Of a stretch of DNA of 64,000 bases, positions 35,100-45,419 are shown piece after piece (position 1 is the stretch's first letter; each line of letters starts with the position of its first letter). The stretch spans positions 25,805,876 through 25,869,875 of the forward strand of contig NC_045142.1 of NCBI RefSeq assembly GCF_008831285.2. The letters run 5' to 3'. The notes under the pieces are model-generated. The model had not been told where the DNA came from and made no database searches. It saw only the letters and a list, made by a program, of their open reading frames with translations. The stretch comes from Nymphaea colorata. Its lineage: Eukaryota > Streptophyta > Magnoliopsida > Nymphaeales > Nymphaeaceae. The translations under genes were made by a program, and so were the position numbers.

Positions 35100-36300
35100 C
35101 GAGGAACGGGTGACAGCTAAAGCCAGCTCAATCTTTCAACACGGGAGCTTCACTTCCGAAAGGCAAGCAAAACCAGGCCTAAGTATCTAGAAAGAGAAAC
35201 CAGCTCTTTGGTAACCCCAAGAGTTAATTTAGGAAGAGATTGTTCTCCCATGTGTGTACCAATAAAAAAGTGCAGAAAACCCATTCTGAGAAGTCATACC
35301 GATAAAATCGGCAGATGAGATTGATGGGGAAGAAAAGCAAAATACAGAAAATAACAGTATTGCAGATAAAAGTTTGCAGAGAGGGAAAACTCGTTCTTCT
35401 CAGGTGGGTAGTTCAAAAACAACAGTATTTGCCTTCCTCATACGTTTAGGAGAGAGAAAGAAAGATCAGAAGAAGAAATCCAGGCAAACCAGAAAGCAAA
35501 AGGAAAGAAGGATTGGACCCCTTTTAGTGAGGTTAGGTGGGGACGAACAAGAAGAAAGGAAAAGGCAAGCCGTCAGGGCCGCTCCGGTTAGAGACGTCTA
35601 CCAACGGCGGCCTTTCTTCTCTGATCAGAACCTCGGTGATGACTTTCATTTTCCTATTCTCCCTCCCTCCCCCTCTCTTTCTCTCTTCCTGAATCTCTAC
35701 TCCAGCAAGAGAACAGATACAACTACCGAAATCGTCGAGAAAAACAAGCGTAATAGAAAGATAAAAACATCCTCACATATATCTGCAGATGAAGCCCAAA
35801 ACCAGACACCACCTTCTCGAAATACCACCTTCACCAGCTCTCTCTATCTCCCTCTCTCGCTCTAGCTCTCTCTCTCATCTGAACGAAGGCGAGAGGTGGG
35901 GAGGTGGAGAGAAAAAAGCAGAGGGTCCCGTGATCCATCTTGCGTTTCTTCTCCAACGTATAGCTAAATGACAATAATGTTCTTGTTTAACGAGGGCTAC
36001 TTCGAGACTTTTTCTCTTCTTTTCTTTTCTTGTATTTGAGAAGAAAAGCTCAAAAATTAATTTTATCTTTTACATATAATCAAACTTTTAAGGCAACGTT
36101 ATAAAATCAGCTTTTTAAATTGAATAGAAGGAATTAAGGAACTAGGAATCAAGTCAAATAGCTTTCATCTTTATTTTATATTTTCCTTTGATGAATAAAC
36201 TTCACTTAAGATGAGTAAATAAAACTAAATCTTTTTAAAGAAGTCGGTTCCTTTCAAAATAAGAAAAAGAAAAAAGCAGATTCTCTACGGCCACCACGGT
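35100..36300. other. F-box gene upstream region
   Basis: Contains the leader and promoter of the minus-strand F-box gene. Purine/pyrimidine-skewed tracts (for example 35660-35700 and 35840-35880) are typical of plant leader regions. ORFs on the plus strand are low-complexity and not recognised. A 5' UTR intron is possible but cannot be fixed from sequence. Confidence 0.45.
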
Positions 36301-38600
36301 CATTTCGCACAGGGAAAAATGCTAAAGCACGGATTGTACCTGCCCGTGTTCCTCCAAAGTTTTTTCCTTCTTCCGCACTCTGTCGCACTCTCTCTCTATC
36401 TTATTTTAATATTTCGACGAGAAATTAAAGGACTCAGGTCCCCACGCCGTTATTCAATTCGGCCACGTTCTCCTTCTTCCTCCGTTCCCTTCTCTTTTCG
36501 TCGCATTCTGCGCGTAGTTGCATACAGTTTTGCAGACGCAAGAGCGAAGCAGACAAGTACAACGCCGTGGTATGTTTCTACTGGCCGGAGAGGAAAGTCC
36601 CCAACAGCTGTCCGGCCCTACTGAGCTCCGGCCTGTGGACCAGCTCCAGCCGCATCATTCGCCTATTATGCGCCGCCTGCCCAAGCCACCGGCCAAGCCC
36701 AGCGGTTGGACTCGCCGGTAATAGTAAAATTGTCGCAGCCAGCTTTTTAAGGGCCGCCGTATCGTAGTTAGGTACTTTTGTTTTTTTCCTAATTTATATC
36801 TGCTGCTTGATTTCTCTTTTAGGTCGATTTTAATAGCTTGAATGTCGTCCACTAAATTTAAGGTTTATATTAAACTATAGATTTTAGATCCATGAAAATG
36901 TTGAAATCTATATCTATAGATCCAAAACTAGAGGAGAGGTCTAACATAAGTGTTAATTTCAAATTCATGCATGAAGGCGGTAGCTCGCTCCAGTAGCGGA
37001 GCTATTGCGTGACTAGCATGGCCATTGGACACACCAATCTTTGAAATCTTGCATTGTGATTAAGCTGGACCTAGGTCTAGTCATATGTGTTGTTCATACC
37101 ATACTTGAGTCAGTACCCTACAATCATTCATTCACCTATGCGATAGATCGGTTAGTGCCCCTCAGCAAAAGTTTCTTGGCTCCATCACCACATGCAAGTA
37201 GAGAAATAATGAAAGATAAAAGGTGCAGGGAGTACATGATACAAGGGTTTTTAAAACCTAAGATTTTTATCCAATTCATATTGACTAAAGTACAATCTTC
37301 TACCAGTGGTTGTTCTCGCTAGTTGCAATTCCATTCCAAAGAAAACCAAATTTGCTCAAGAGTGTGTTTGGCTGGCGGCGAGGCTTATGTATGGGCGTCT
37401 GTGTTCTCTCGACTTAAATTTCTGGCTCTGATTGAAGTTCAATTCTCTATCCAGTCTAGTGTCCAAACCCAAATCCTAAGAATCGAATTCAATTTCAATC
37501 ACACATAAAAACCAAACCCCAACCCTAATAAGGTCCTCCTCTTAGTTCATATTATACATATCTTAGTCTCCAAATCCAAATCCGATTAAAATCCAGATCT
37601 GACCCGGTTTGTTTTAGACCCGACCCATGAACCCCCACCTGTTAGCTGGCAGATACTTTTCTCTGTCTCTCTCTCCCTCCGGAAATCAACGGAATCCGTC
37701 CATCCGTACAACAACGGCGGGACCCAGTCCAGTTGGGCTGCACATGGCTGTGGGACCCACCGCTCTTGCGGGGATCCGTACGTACCCGGGGAAGGACTCT
37801 TCTGGAACAGGACGTCAAGGTACCCAAAAAAAAACGGTGGGGGAAAGATGGCGTCCCTTCTCGTGATATTGACACGTGGCAGAAACAGCCAATGAAGCCG
37901 CGGTTTGCCGGATCCGACGGCCGCGGTTTGCCCGAGGTGGTTCGGACGTACACGGCTTGATGACGTCCGGCGTCCGGTTTGACCAGCCGTCCGGCCGCTG
38001 TGACGTAACAAGATGGTCCGGTCTCTTTATTTTATGTAATTTTTACTTAGATTTAATTAAGCATTGTTAGCGCGTAAGTGTATATTATAAATTTAATGGT
38101 TCAAGCTGATGTAGTACTGACCAGCGTGCGCCAATCTCGTTTTCATTGTATCTATGTGTTGGACTTTTTGTTTTTCTAAAATTAATGTAATTTAAAATAT
38201 TATCAAATAAAAATGTTTAATACAAAGTTACAAATTATTGGTAGAACGTGGTCGATCTACCCGATGAGCGGTGTTTTTCGTCCTTTTGAAAAGGTAATTT
38301 TTTTTTTAACCTATTCATTTTTGTCTTGAAGTGTTTTACTTTTCTGCTCTAAGGGTATTTTGGTCACTTTCTGCACTCAGGCTCCGACGATATTGAAGAA
38401 TATTCCGATGTTATTTTTTTACAAGATCAGTACACATCTCTTCGTGCTAATTGTACCTTTCATGCATCCAAGTCCTGTTTAGTGGACTTGTAACATTAAG
38501 GATTTCCAAGGCAAAGTAAAACATTTTCATGCAAACTAAGTTAAGACACCAATACCTTTTATAGGTATAAAAATTACGACAATTACCAACTTAACAACCA
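36301..38600. other. Intergenic with two GC-rich islands, no gene recognised
   Basis: GC-rich islands lie at about 36420-36770 and 37620-38010 and are open on both strands. No ORF has a recognised domain or a convincing splice chain. The second island includes GACACGTGGCAG (37871-37882), an ABRE/G-box-like site. These could be promoter remnants or CpG-rich non-coding sequence. Confidence 0.4.
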
Positions 38601-38611
38601 TGACTACTACC

Positions 38612-38788
38612 AGGTTGTTTGATAATTGAAACACTAAGTGGCTATTTCATGAATCGACCCCAAATATTAAGGAAGATTTATGAAACATTAGAATTAAGTG
38701 TCTAGAATATTAGAGAAAATTTATGGAACATTAGAACTAAGTGTCTAAAAAGATTCATGAAACATTCACAAGTTGTCCCAAACAACCT
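38612..38788. mobile_element. Short MITE with AGGTTGTTTG ends
   Basis: AGGTTGTTTGATAATTG at the left is matched inverted by CAAGTTGTCCCAAACAACCT at the right. The core holds repeated TTATGAAACATTAGAATTAAGTGTCTA-like words. No clear target duplication was found. Confidence 0.55.
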
Positions 38789-39382
38789 CTAAGTGTATCT
38801 TTTTCAATTTATCCTATCAAATTACATTAGACAAAAAAAAAAGATAGATAACTAAGTTAGGGTTGTTAGCTATAAAGATTGTGTGTGTGTATATATATAA
38901 CTAAATGTTGGAACAATTTTCTTTAATTCTTCCTTTAATAAATGCTCAAAATAAGTATTTAATGAAGTCAAAAGCAAATAGTACTTTGTGCATATTTAGG
39001 TCAACCATCCGATCATGTTTGATTGAATGGTTCTATTTAAGCCAACTCAAAGCGGAGTGGAATGTAGGTTGACTGTCAGCTCAAAGATGCAAACTGCCAC
39101 CTACTAATTTTAAAACTACTCTGTTTCTGAGTATTTCTATGTACATTATACCCCAATCAACTCACTTGACGGTATTTTGTATGATATATTGACTTTTTTT
39201 TAATATAAAGGTTTAAGAAGCCTTCAAATTGGTGCTTTTTTTTTTTTTCTTGTGGCATGGAAGTAACTAAATAGCTCCTTGGTTGCCCATTGATTTGGCA
39301 TGTTTGATGCATGCATATTGCTTGCTTTTGTCTTTATTCAAGCTATATCCTTTCCTTATAGTCAATACTTGACACTTACTTA

Positions 39383-39665
39383 GGGGGTGTTTGATCATAC
39401 CAGATCAGATCAGAGGGTCCTATGGAAGAGAGGGTCATCTTAAAATCCTTGGTTCTAACAGATTGCGGATTTAAGAACCATAGATTTAAGATCATCACTA
39501 TTATGTCTTAAATTTATGAAGGCGACTTGAGATCCATGGAGTTACAAGATGTCAGGTTTATCTTGCATCTTTCAAACATAGGACTTCAGATCTTGTTGGA
39601 AATTAAGGATTTAAAGTCCTAGGATCTAAAAACCTATTTAATATTTGAATAAATAAAACACTCCC
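39383..39665. mobile_element. Tourist-like MITE, 283 bp
   Basis: Left GGGGGTGTTTGATCATA and right AAATAAAACACTCCC form imperfect terminal inverted repeats, flanked by TTA at 39380-39382 and 39666-39668. Size and TTA duplication fit Tourist/Harbinger MITEs. Confidence 0.75.
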
Positions 39666-39670
39666 TTAAT

Positions 39671-39826
39671 GGTCCATTTGGCAGACGGAACCTTATATAT
39701 AGCCATTTCATAAATATGACCTAAAGATTGAAACATATTCATGGGACACTTTAAAAAATATTTTATAAATCTGACTCAGGTAGATTCATGAAACTGTTGT
39801 AAACTGTTTTATTTGCCAAATGGGCA
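39671..39826. mobile_element. Possible MITE with CCATTTGGCA ends
   Basis: GTCCATTTGGCAGAC and, inverted, CCCATTTGGCAAAT bound about 155 bp that begin only a few bases after the preceding MITE. The target duplication is not clear. Confidence 0.5.
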
Positions 39827-39829
39827 AGA

Positions 39830-40806
39830 GTGTGTTTATCCCTTCATTCTTTTTAGTTTTTTAACACTTGGAAACCACACTTGTAACATCATGGGACTTA
39901 AAGTCTTACTCATATTCCTTCCTGAGGCCTGTAGGCTATGGACTTAAAAATTGCTCATGCGTTCAAGAAAAGAGTCCTTGAAATTGTGGAGTTTATGACA
40001 ACTGCAGCTTGCTGCTCCTCTAACTTCTAGGAAAAATTCGCGTTGAATCTTTTTTGTATGAGCTGAAATTTTACCCCTTAAAAGGACAAATTAAATTCAG
40101 GTGCTAATTACCCCAAGAGGTTGTAGCACATTGGGCGACAAGGCAGTTAAGAATGGAATTCAAAATAAATCTCTTTTATTTAAGTTATTGGAAATTAAGA
40201 ATGGCATTCAAAATACAAACTCCTTCTATAACACGAAGGTTTGTGTTAAATCAAAAGAATTCAGTGGGACTTATAAACTTTGCTCCATTCACGAGCAAGA
40301 GGTTGAACAAGGTCAGCTCATTGAGCAGCCTACTCTTTCACATTTTTTACAGGAAAAAAAAAATCAAATTTTGAGTGCCAAGTTAGGCTTATCGACCGCA
40401 TCATACCACTGGACCAGTGGATAATAACAGATACTCTCTTCAAGAGTCAATTTCGAGATCGATCAAAACCCCTAACTCTACGCCCGATATCTTCGTCAAC
40501 TTGATTCTGCTTTAACAGATTAACTTTGTTATGGTCTTGTCTGTTTTAAGTTCACCATTGGTGTGACCCGTTCTTTTTGTTTTTAATTTAATTCTAAACC
40601 TCCTTTCATCCTTATCAAGAGAAACCTCTCGAAACTCTCTGCGTAAAAAATTCTGGCTTTTTTCTACCTTTTTCCGTTATACCACGAGCACTTACATTTC
40701 AATTCAAATTTTCACCTATTGAGAAATTACCTCATGCAGTAAACAAACCAAATTACTTTGTTAACTCCTTGATTTTCAATTAGCACAATATTGAGTGAGA
40801 GAGAGA
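39830..40806. other. Upstream region of the 540-residue gene
   Basis: No gene is recognised. The ORF at 40101-40424 has no domain and is probably chance. The region immediately before 40807 (AATATTGAGTGAGAGAGAGA) should hold the leader of the next gene. Confidence 0.4.
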
Positions 40807-43368
40807 ATGGCAAATGTAGCTGGAGAGAGGAAGAAGGGAAGAAACCGAAACACAGTTGAGAACTGTAGAGGAGGTGACAATGGCAGGGGCATTGCTGCGA
40901 TTTTCCTGATCGGTGGCGCCGTCGTCGCTGGAGTACTTTTGGCTGCCATTATCGCCCCCAAGAGAAAGAAAGAGAAAACTAAAGATATGGGTATGAGAGA
41001 GAAAAAAAAAACAAGGGACTCCTGCAAAGGAGCCATGAACAGGCATGAAGATGACCTTGGATTGCTTTCACTACTGCCATTAGATGTAAAAGCCTCTATC
41101 GAGCCGATAGAGAAAGAGTGGTAAGTATAAAAAGATAAAATAGTGTTCGCCTTTATATATATATACACACACACATACTTCTGATTGCACCATCTAATCC
41201 ACCATGTTGTTCGACTTAGAAAGGATACCTTTCATTTTACGTTCGCATGCACAGTTGTTGTCAGTGTTACTGGCGTTCTTCTCTTTTTGGACTTGCAGTC
41301 GACCGGGTTTTTCCACTAACACAGATGAAAAAGCGAGTCCCATATTTCAGGTAAAGTTCATTTCTTCTAAGGCTCTAGCCAAATAGTGTTTCAATGCTTA
41401 ACTACAATAGCAACTGTTCTTCTCTTCTTCCTTTTCTTCTAGGTATTGTTTTTCCTTCTTATTCTTCAGTTTCCATGGAGAGAATAGCAACACCCCTCAA
41501 GGAAGGAAAACATGGCTATACTGATGTTTTTCTTGATGTACATAAAGATCACAATCTTTGCCTCTTGACCTTGAGGAAGCCACGTAGATCCCATCTTCGA
41601 AGTAGGCACCAGAAACGGAGACAACAAATAAATTGAGCAGATTATATTGCCGGTCAATTAATCACATTTCTAGTAGCATCAATGCTGGGTCTTTTCTAAG
41701 ATCCCTACTGTTCAGTTGGTATTAGACCAGAGGGCCGTCTTGGGGCCTTCCCTATTCCTTTCATCAATATTGCATGTTCAAAAGTCCTCCCGTTCACAGA
41801 AGTTTTCACTTGATTGAAGGTTTTTCATAAGGTTATAGATGCCTTCGCTTCCAAGCTTTAGACTGGAGGTGATCATGAAGTTTAGCAATTTAAGTCAGAG
41901 GGGTGAATATGCCACATTTCATCGATATCTCACTGACTGAATAATGGTGACTGGGGAGCACGGGCTTGTCGCTGGAAAAGCTAGATCGTTTGACAAAATG
42001 AAAGCACGAAAAACGCACAAAGTTTTTTTTTTCTTTTTTCTTTTTGGCTGTCTTCTTTTTCACTGCATGTAGAGAAATTCCACATCCGTGACTGAGATGT
42101 TCTATGTGCAGGAAAAACAATTATCTCAACAGTTCATCGAAGGACTCAATAAGGGGGAAGCTCCCATTCCGGATTTTAAGATAGAAAAAGAAGGCGCTCT
42201 CTTTCTCCACCACCTTGAAGCATTTCCTCCTGATGCATCTTCATTAGATCAGCAAATTCTCCAAGCAGAAAAGATGGTGGACAGTTCAGTATCTCAACTA
42301 TTACATGACGAAGGTTACAGCAGTTTAACACGCAATTTGTCATCACAGAACGATGGCAAAGATGGCAGTGATGCCGGTCGTGGCAGTCACTGTTCTGTAT
42401 CTCTACCATCATTAACAGATGATATTACTATTGGTGGTGGTGGTGGTGGTGGTGGTGGTGATGGTAGTCCCCTCAGTGATTGTAATAATATTGATGGTAA
42501 CGGTGGTTGTGGTAGTCGCGGCAATTATAGTTTTGTATCTCCACCAACATTAGATCAAGATCATGGTAATGACAGTGGTGGTCATAGCAGTAATAGTTCT
42601 GTATCTCTGTTGTCATTAGAAGATGATAGTAACGATAGTGGTGGCAGTGATGGTCACCATAATTCAGTATTTCTGCCGCTACTACAGAATGACCATGGGG
42701 GAGACAGTGCTGGTGGTGGCAGTGGCTCAGTTTCTCTACTGCTATTACAAGATGATGGTTGTGCAGGCAATCATAGTGGTGGCAGTGGTGTTGATGATTG
42801 TGATGGTGATAGTTCATTACCTCTGCTATTACTACAGGATGGTGGTGGTGGTGAAATCAGCAATAGTGATGACTATAATGTGGACCGCGAAAAAGAAAAT
42901 AGTTCTGTTGCGTTTGAACTAGAAAATTCAGCAGGGGCAATCACTATTACTGTAGCAGCAGAGGTGATTAGTTGCGGGAGTTACTCCTCCGGACCAGAAG
43001 GTTTTCCAGCTGGAACAAGTCCTATCACCACCTGGCCCAAACTTTCTATCAGTGAACGCTCGAAGCAAAATTTAGAAACCAATCGACTGCCTTTTGGTAT
43101 CTCTAATGATGTTGGCGATGATGATGACGAAGATGATGACCAGAGCAAATATACTCATTTCGAGCAGCAGCAGCGGAGAGGAATTGAGGTAAGGAAGATC
43201 TTTGAAGAAGATATGAGATGCACTCAAGAATTGGCTGAGGAGTCTCGCTGGTCTCACGAGGCTCTGAGCATCCTACAAAGCGTTGATACCAACCTCCTAA
43301 TCTTGAGTGCAGGAGCAGTTTTGTTGTTGTTCGTTGTTCAGTTTGTTATTCATGTTAACATGTCTTAA
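40807..43368 (+). CDS. Unrecognised two-membrane-segment protein with Asp/Gly/Ser-rich repeats
   Basis: Three exons, 40807-41120, 41299-41350 and 42112-43368, have GT-AG sites (GTAAGT and GTAAAG donors) in matching phases and give 540 residues. I do not recognise the family. A basic N-terminus is followed by a hydrophobic segment at about residues 27-48 (GRGIAAIFLIGGAVVAGVLL) and a Lys/Arg-rich stretch. Residues about 214-394 hold roughly six imperfect repeats of the form SVSLLxLxDD-GG-rich loop. An acidic run DVGDDDDEDDD precedes a Gln/Arg/Glu-rich helix. A C-terminal hydrophobic segment spans about 516-537. This looks like a membrane-anchored protein; topology and role are unknown. Splice consistency argues for a real gene. 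Confidence 0.75.
42385..42927 (+). repeat. Coding tandem repeat in the 540-residue gene
   Basis: About six diverged units of 60-100 bp, each with a TCTGTATCTCTACCATCATTA-like core followed by GATGAT and GGTGGT-rich sequence. The repeat keeps the reading frame throughout, as expected for expansion under coding constraint. Confidence 0.75.
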
Positions 43369-45419
43369 TGTCTCTAAACAAATTTAAATTCACGGCAAAT
43401 AATCAAAGATAGGCCTGTTCCGTGAGAGAATAATCGTCAATGTTTTCTTTGTAATGCAATTTTGTTTTAGTGAAGGACTGGTATTTGTGCCCTAAACAGA
43501 TCCGAACACCTCTAAACTTGTTCTTCTGTAAATTTCCTGATTATGTTATTTCATGTATTCACATGCTCATGAGATTTCCTTTTTCAGTTTCTATAAGCAA
43601 GATGAAGCATAATGATCACCGAAACCCGGCTTCTTTTTCAAAAGTCATTTCGAGCCCAGCCATTGTGTTTGGTACAGTAGAACGGAATCAAAATGACATA
43701 ATTTTGTATCTTCTTTATTAAAAGTGTTTCTTTTTCTATAATTTGTGGCAAACTGTTCGGCATAATTCATGATGGTATAACGTAATTAACAATATAATTG
43801 GTTAAGTACGATAGCACATTGTCGAAGAAAAAAACAAATATTTAACCCAAGCTCTGGCAACCTTATCGTATAACCGTCATCTTCAAGAAAGCACTCCACA
43901 GACCTTCATTTAGATTGAGACGACCACTTGGTCGAAAAACAGCCGCACCTTTAATGCCATGTTGAGACTTACGGCAACCAAGAGCTCACCAAACAGAAGA
44001 TTCTCATTTAAGATCGAATGATGCCAGTCTCTAGATGACCAACTTCAGCAATTAAAATAATCGATCATTTTGATTCATTTCAAGCATCGGCTGCTTGATG
44101 GGTAATAATGGTTGGGATTTATATGATTAACAATTTCTGCAATTGCAGCGGTTAGATAATGAAAACAAGATTTGAAGTGATGATAAACCTCAGGTTTTAC
44201 ATACAATTTTACATCCAATCCAACTAAAATGATTGCCTGATTAAATGCAGAGATAAGTTCCGATAATAATCCAGCCTTGTTTGGTCGTAAAAAATTTCAC
44301 AAGTCAGACTTGATATTCCCTAATCTAACAGGAGTCCAAGTTTCTTATCTGTCTATCTAATGACACAATCTACGCAGCATTCTTGATTCAGTCTCACATT
44401 ATTATACATTTACAGTTACACCCTCCGTTGCAGCCCCTCTAAATGTTTAAAAAACAAGGCAGTAAGCACCGCTTGGTTGAATAGAAAACGTATTTTTTCA
44501 GTAACAGAGAAACCACTCTTGGAGTGGTAATGGGTCCTGCTAGATTAATCTGCCGTTCCTGTAATCACAAATTGCTTGAACGTGATAGTGAATGGGAGAC
44601 TTATTCCCCAAAATTGAAAACCATTCTTGGGGTCGAAACCTGAATAGTGCTGATTTAACCTGCTGTTCCTGTCATCACCTCACCAACGGTGACTCAGAAA
44701 CTTTGGACAACAACCAAATTTATCAGCAAGGTAATGATCATTGGCCAAACAGCAAGGATGGTATCCGAGAGACTCAGCTACACAGAGCCCCACAGACCGA
44801 GGTAAAGGGCCAAGAAGGCTGTAAGTCATAGTCAGCGGTATATGCCAGAGACAAACAAGAGCTCCGTGAGCAGCTAGAGTTCTAACTTGAGATTTTCGAC
44901 ACCCAGGATCCCTTCCATAGGATGATATGGTAAGCTCTGACTCAACACAACCTGTAAATTTTGCAACTTCATTTGATCCTATTTTATTTTTGTCAGTATT
45001 TTGAACTTCTAAAACCTTAGCAGGGCGAGTTGACTCTATATGTACCAATAAAAGAGAGAAAATGCGTGAGCAAGAAGACTCAAACCACCACCTGCACCAC
45101 AACAGCGAATGGAATGTCGAAGAATAAATTGCTAGTATAACCTTGAATTTTATTTTTAACATGTGAGAAGGATACCAGAAATGACCTATGTCAACAAACC
45201 AATTAGGAACTTACATGACGACAGGCCACAAAGAACTACCCAATATCTCTCTTTATATACAGCTTCCTCATATGCACGATGAAGGTGCTTGAAGTCGAGA
45301 AACACACTTCCTACGCCTACCTTCCCAGCAGATGTTTTTCGTAAATTACATTGTTCTGAGCTTTGCATTTCCACTGGTTGGTAGCCATACTTCAATGTAG
45401 ATGCTTCATGTCTCATAAT
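43369..45419. other. Convergent intergenic region
   Basis: Lies between the 3' ends of the plus-strand 540-residue gene and minus-strand RSH1. It should contain both 3' UTRs. A diverged direct repeat (about 44512-44572 and 44618-44680, sharing ACCA-TCTTGG and TGTTCCTGTCATCAC-like words) is visible. The 160-codon minus-strand frame 44680-45162 has no recognised domain. Confidence 0.45.

Noticed and set aside
37586-38011. 141-codon minus-strand ORF and overlapping plus-strand ORFs
   Set aside because: Open in several frames on both strands because of GC-rich composition; no recognisable protein.
41394-41636. Extra exon in intron 2 of the 540-residue gene
   Set aside because: Using its CAG acceptor after exon 2 gives a stop within six codons. 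Skipping it joins exons 2 and 3 in phase.
44680-45162. 160-codon minus-strand ORF 3' of RSH1
   Set aside because: No domain, and it lies where the RSH1 3' UTR is expected.
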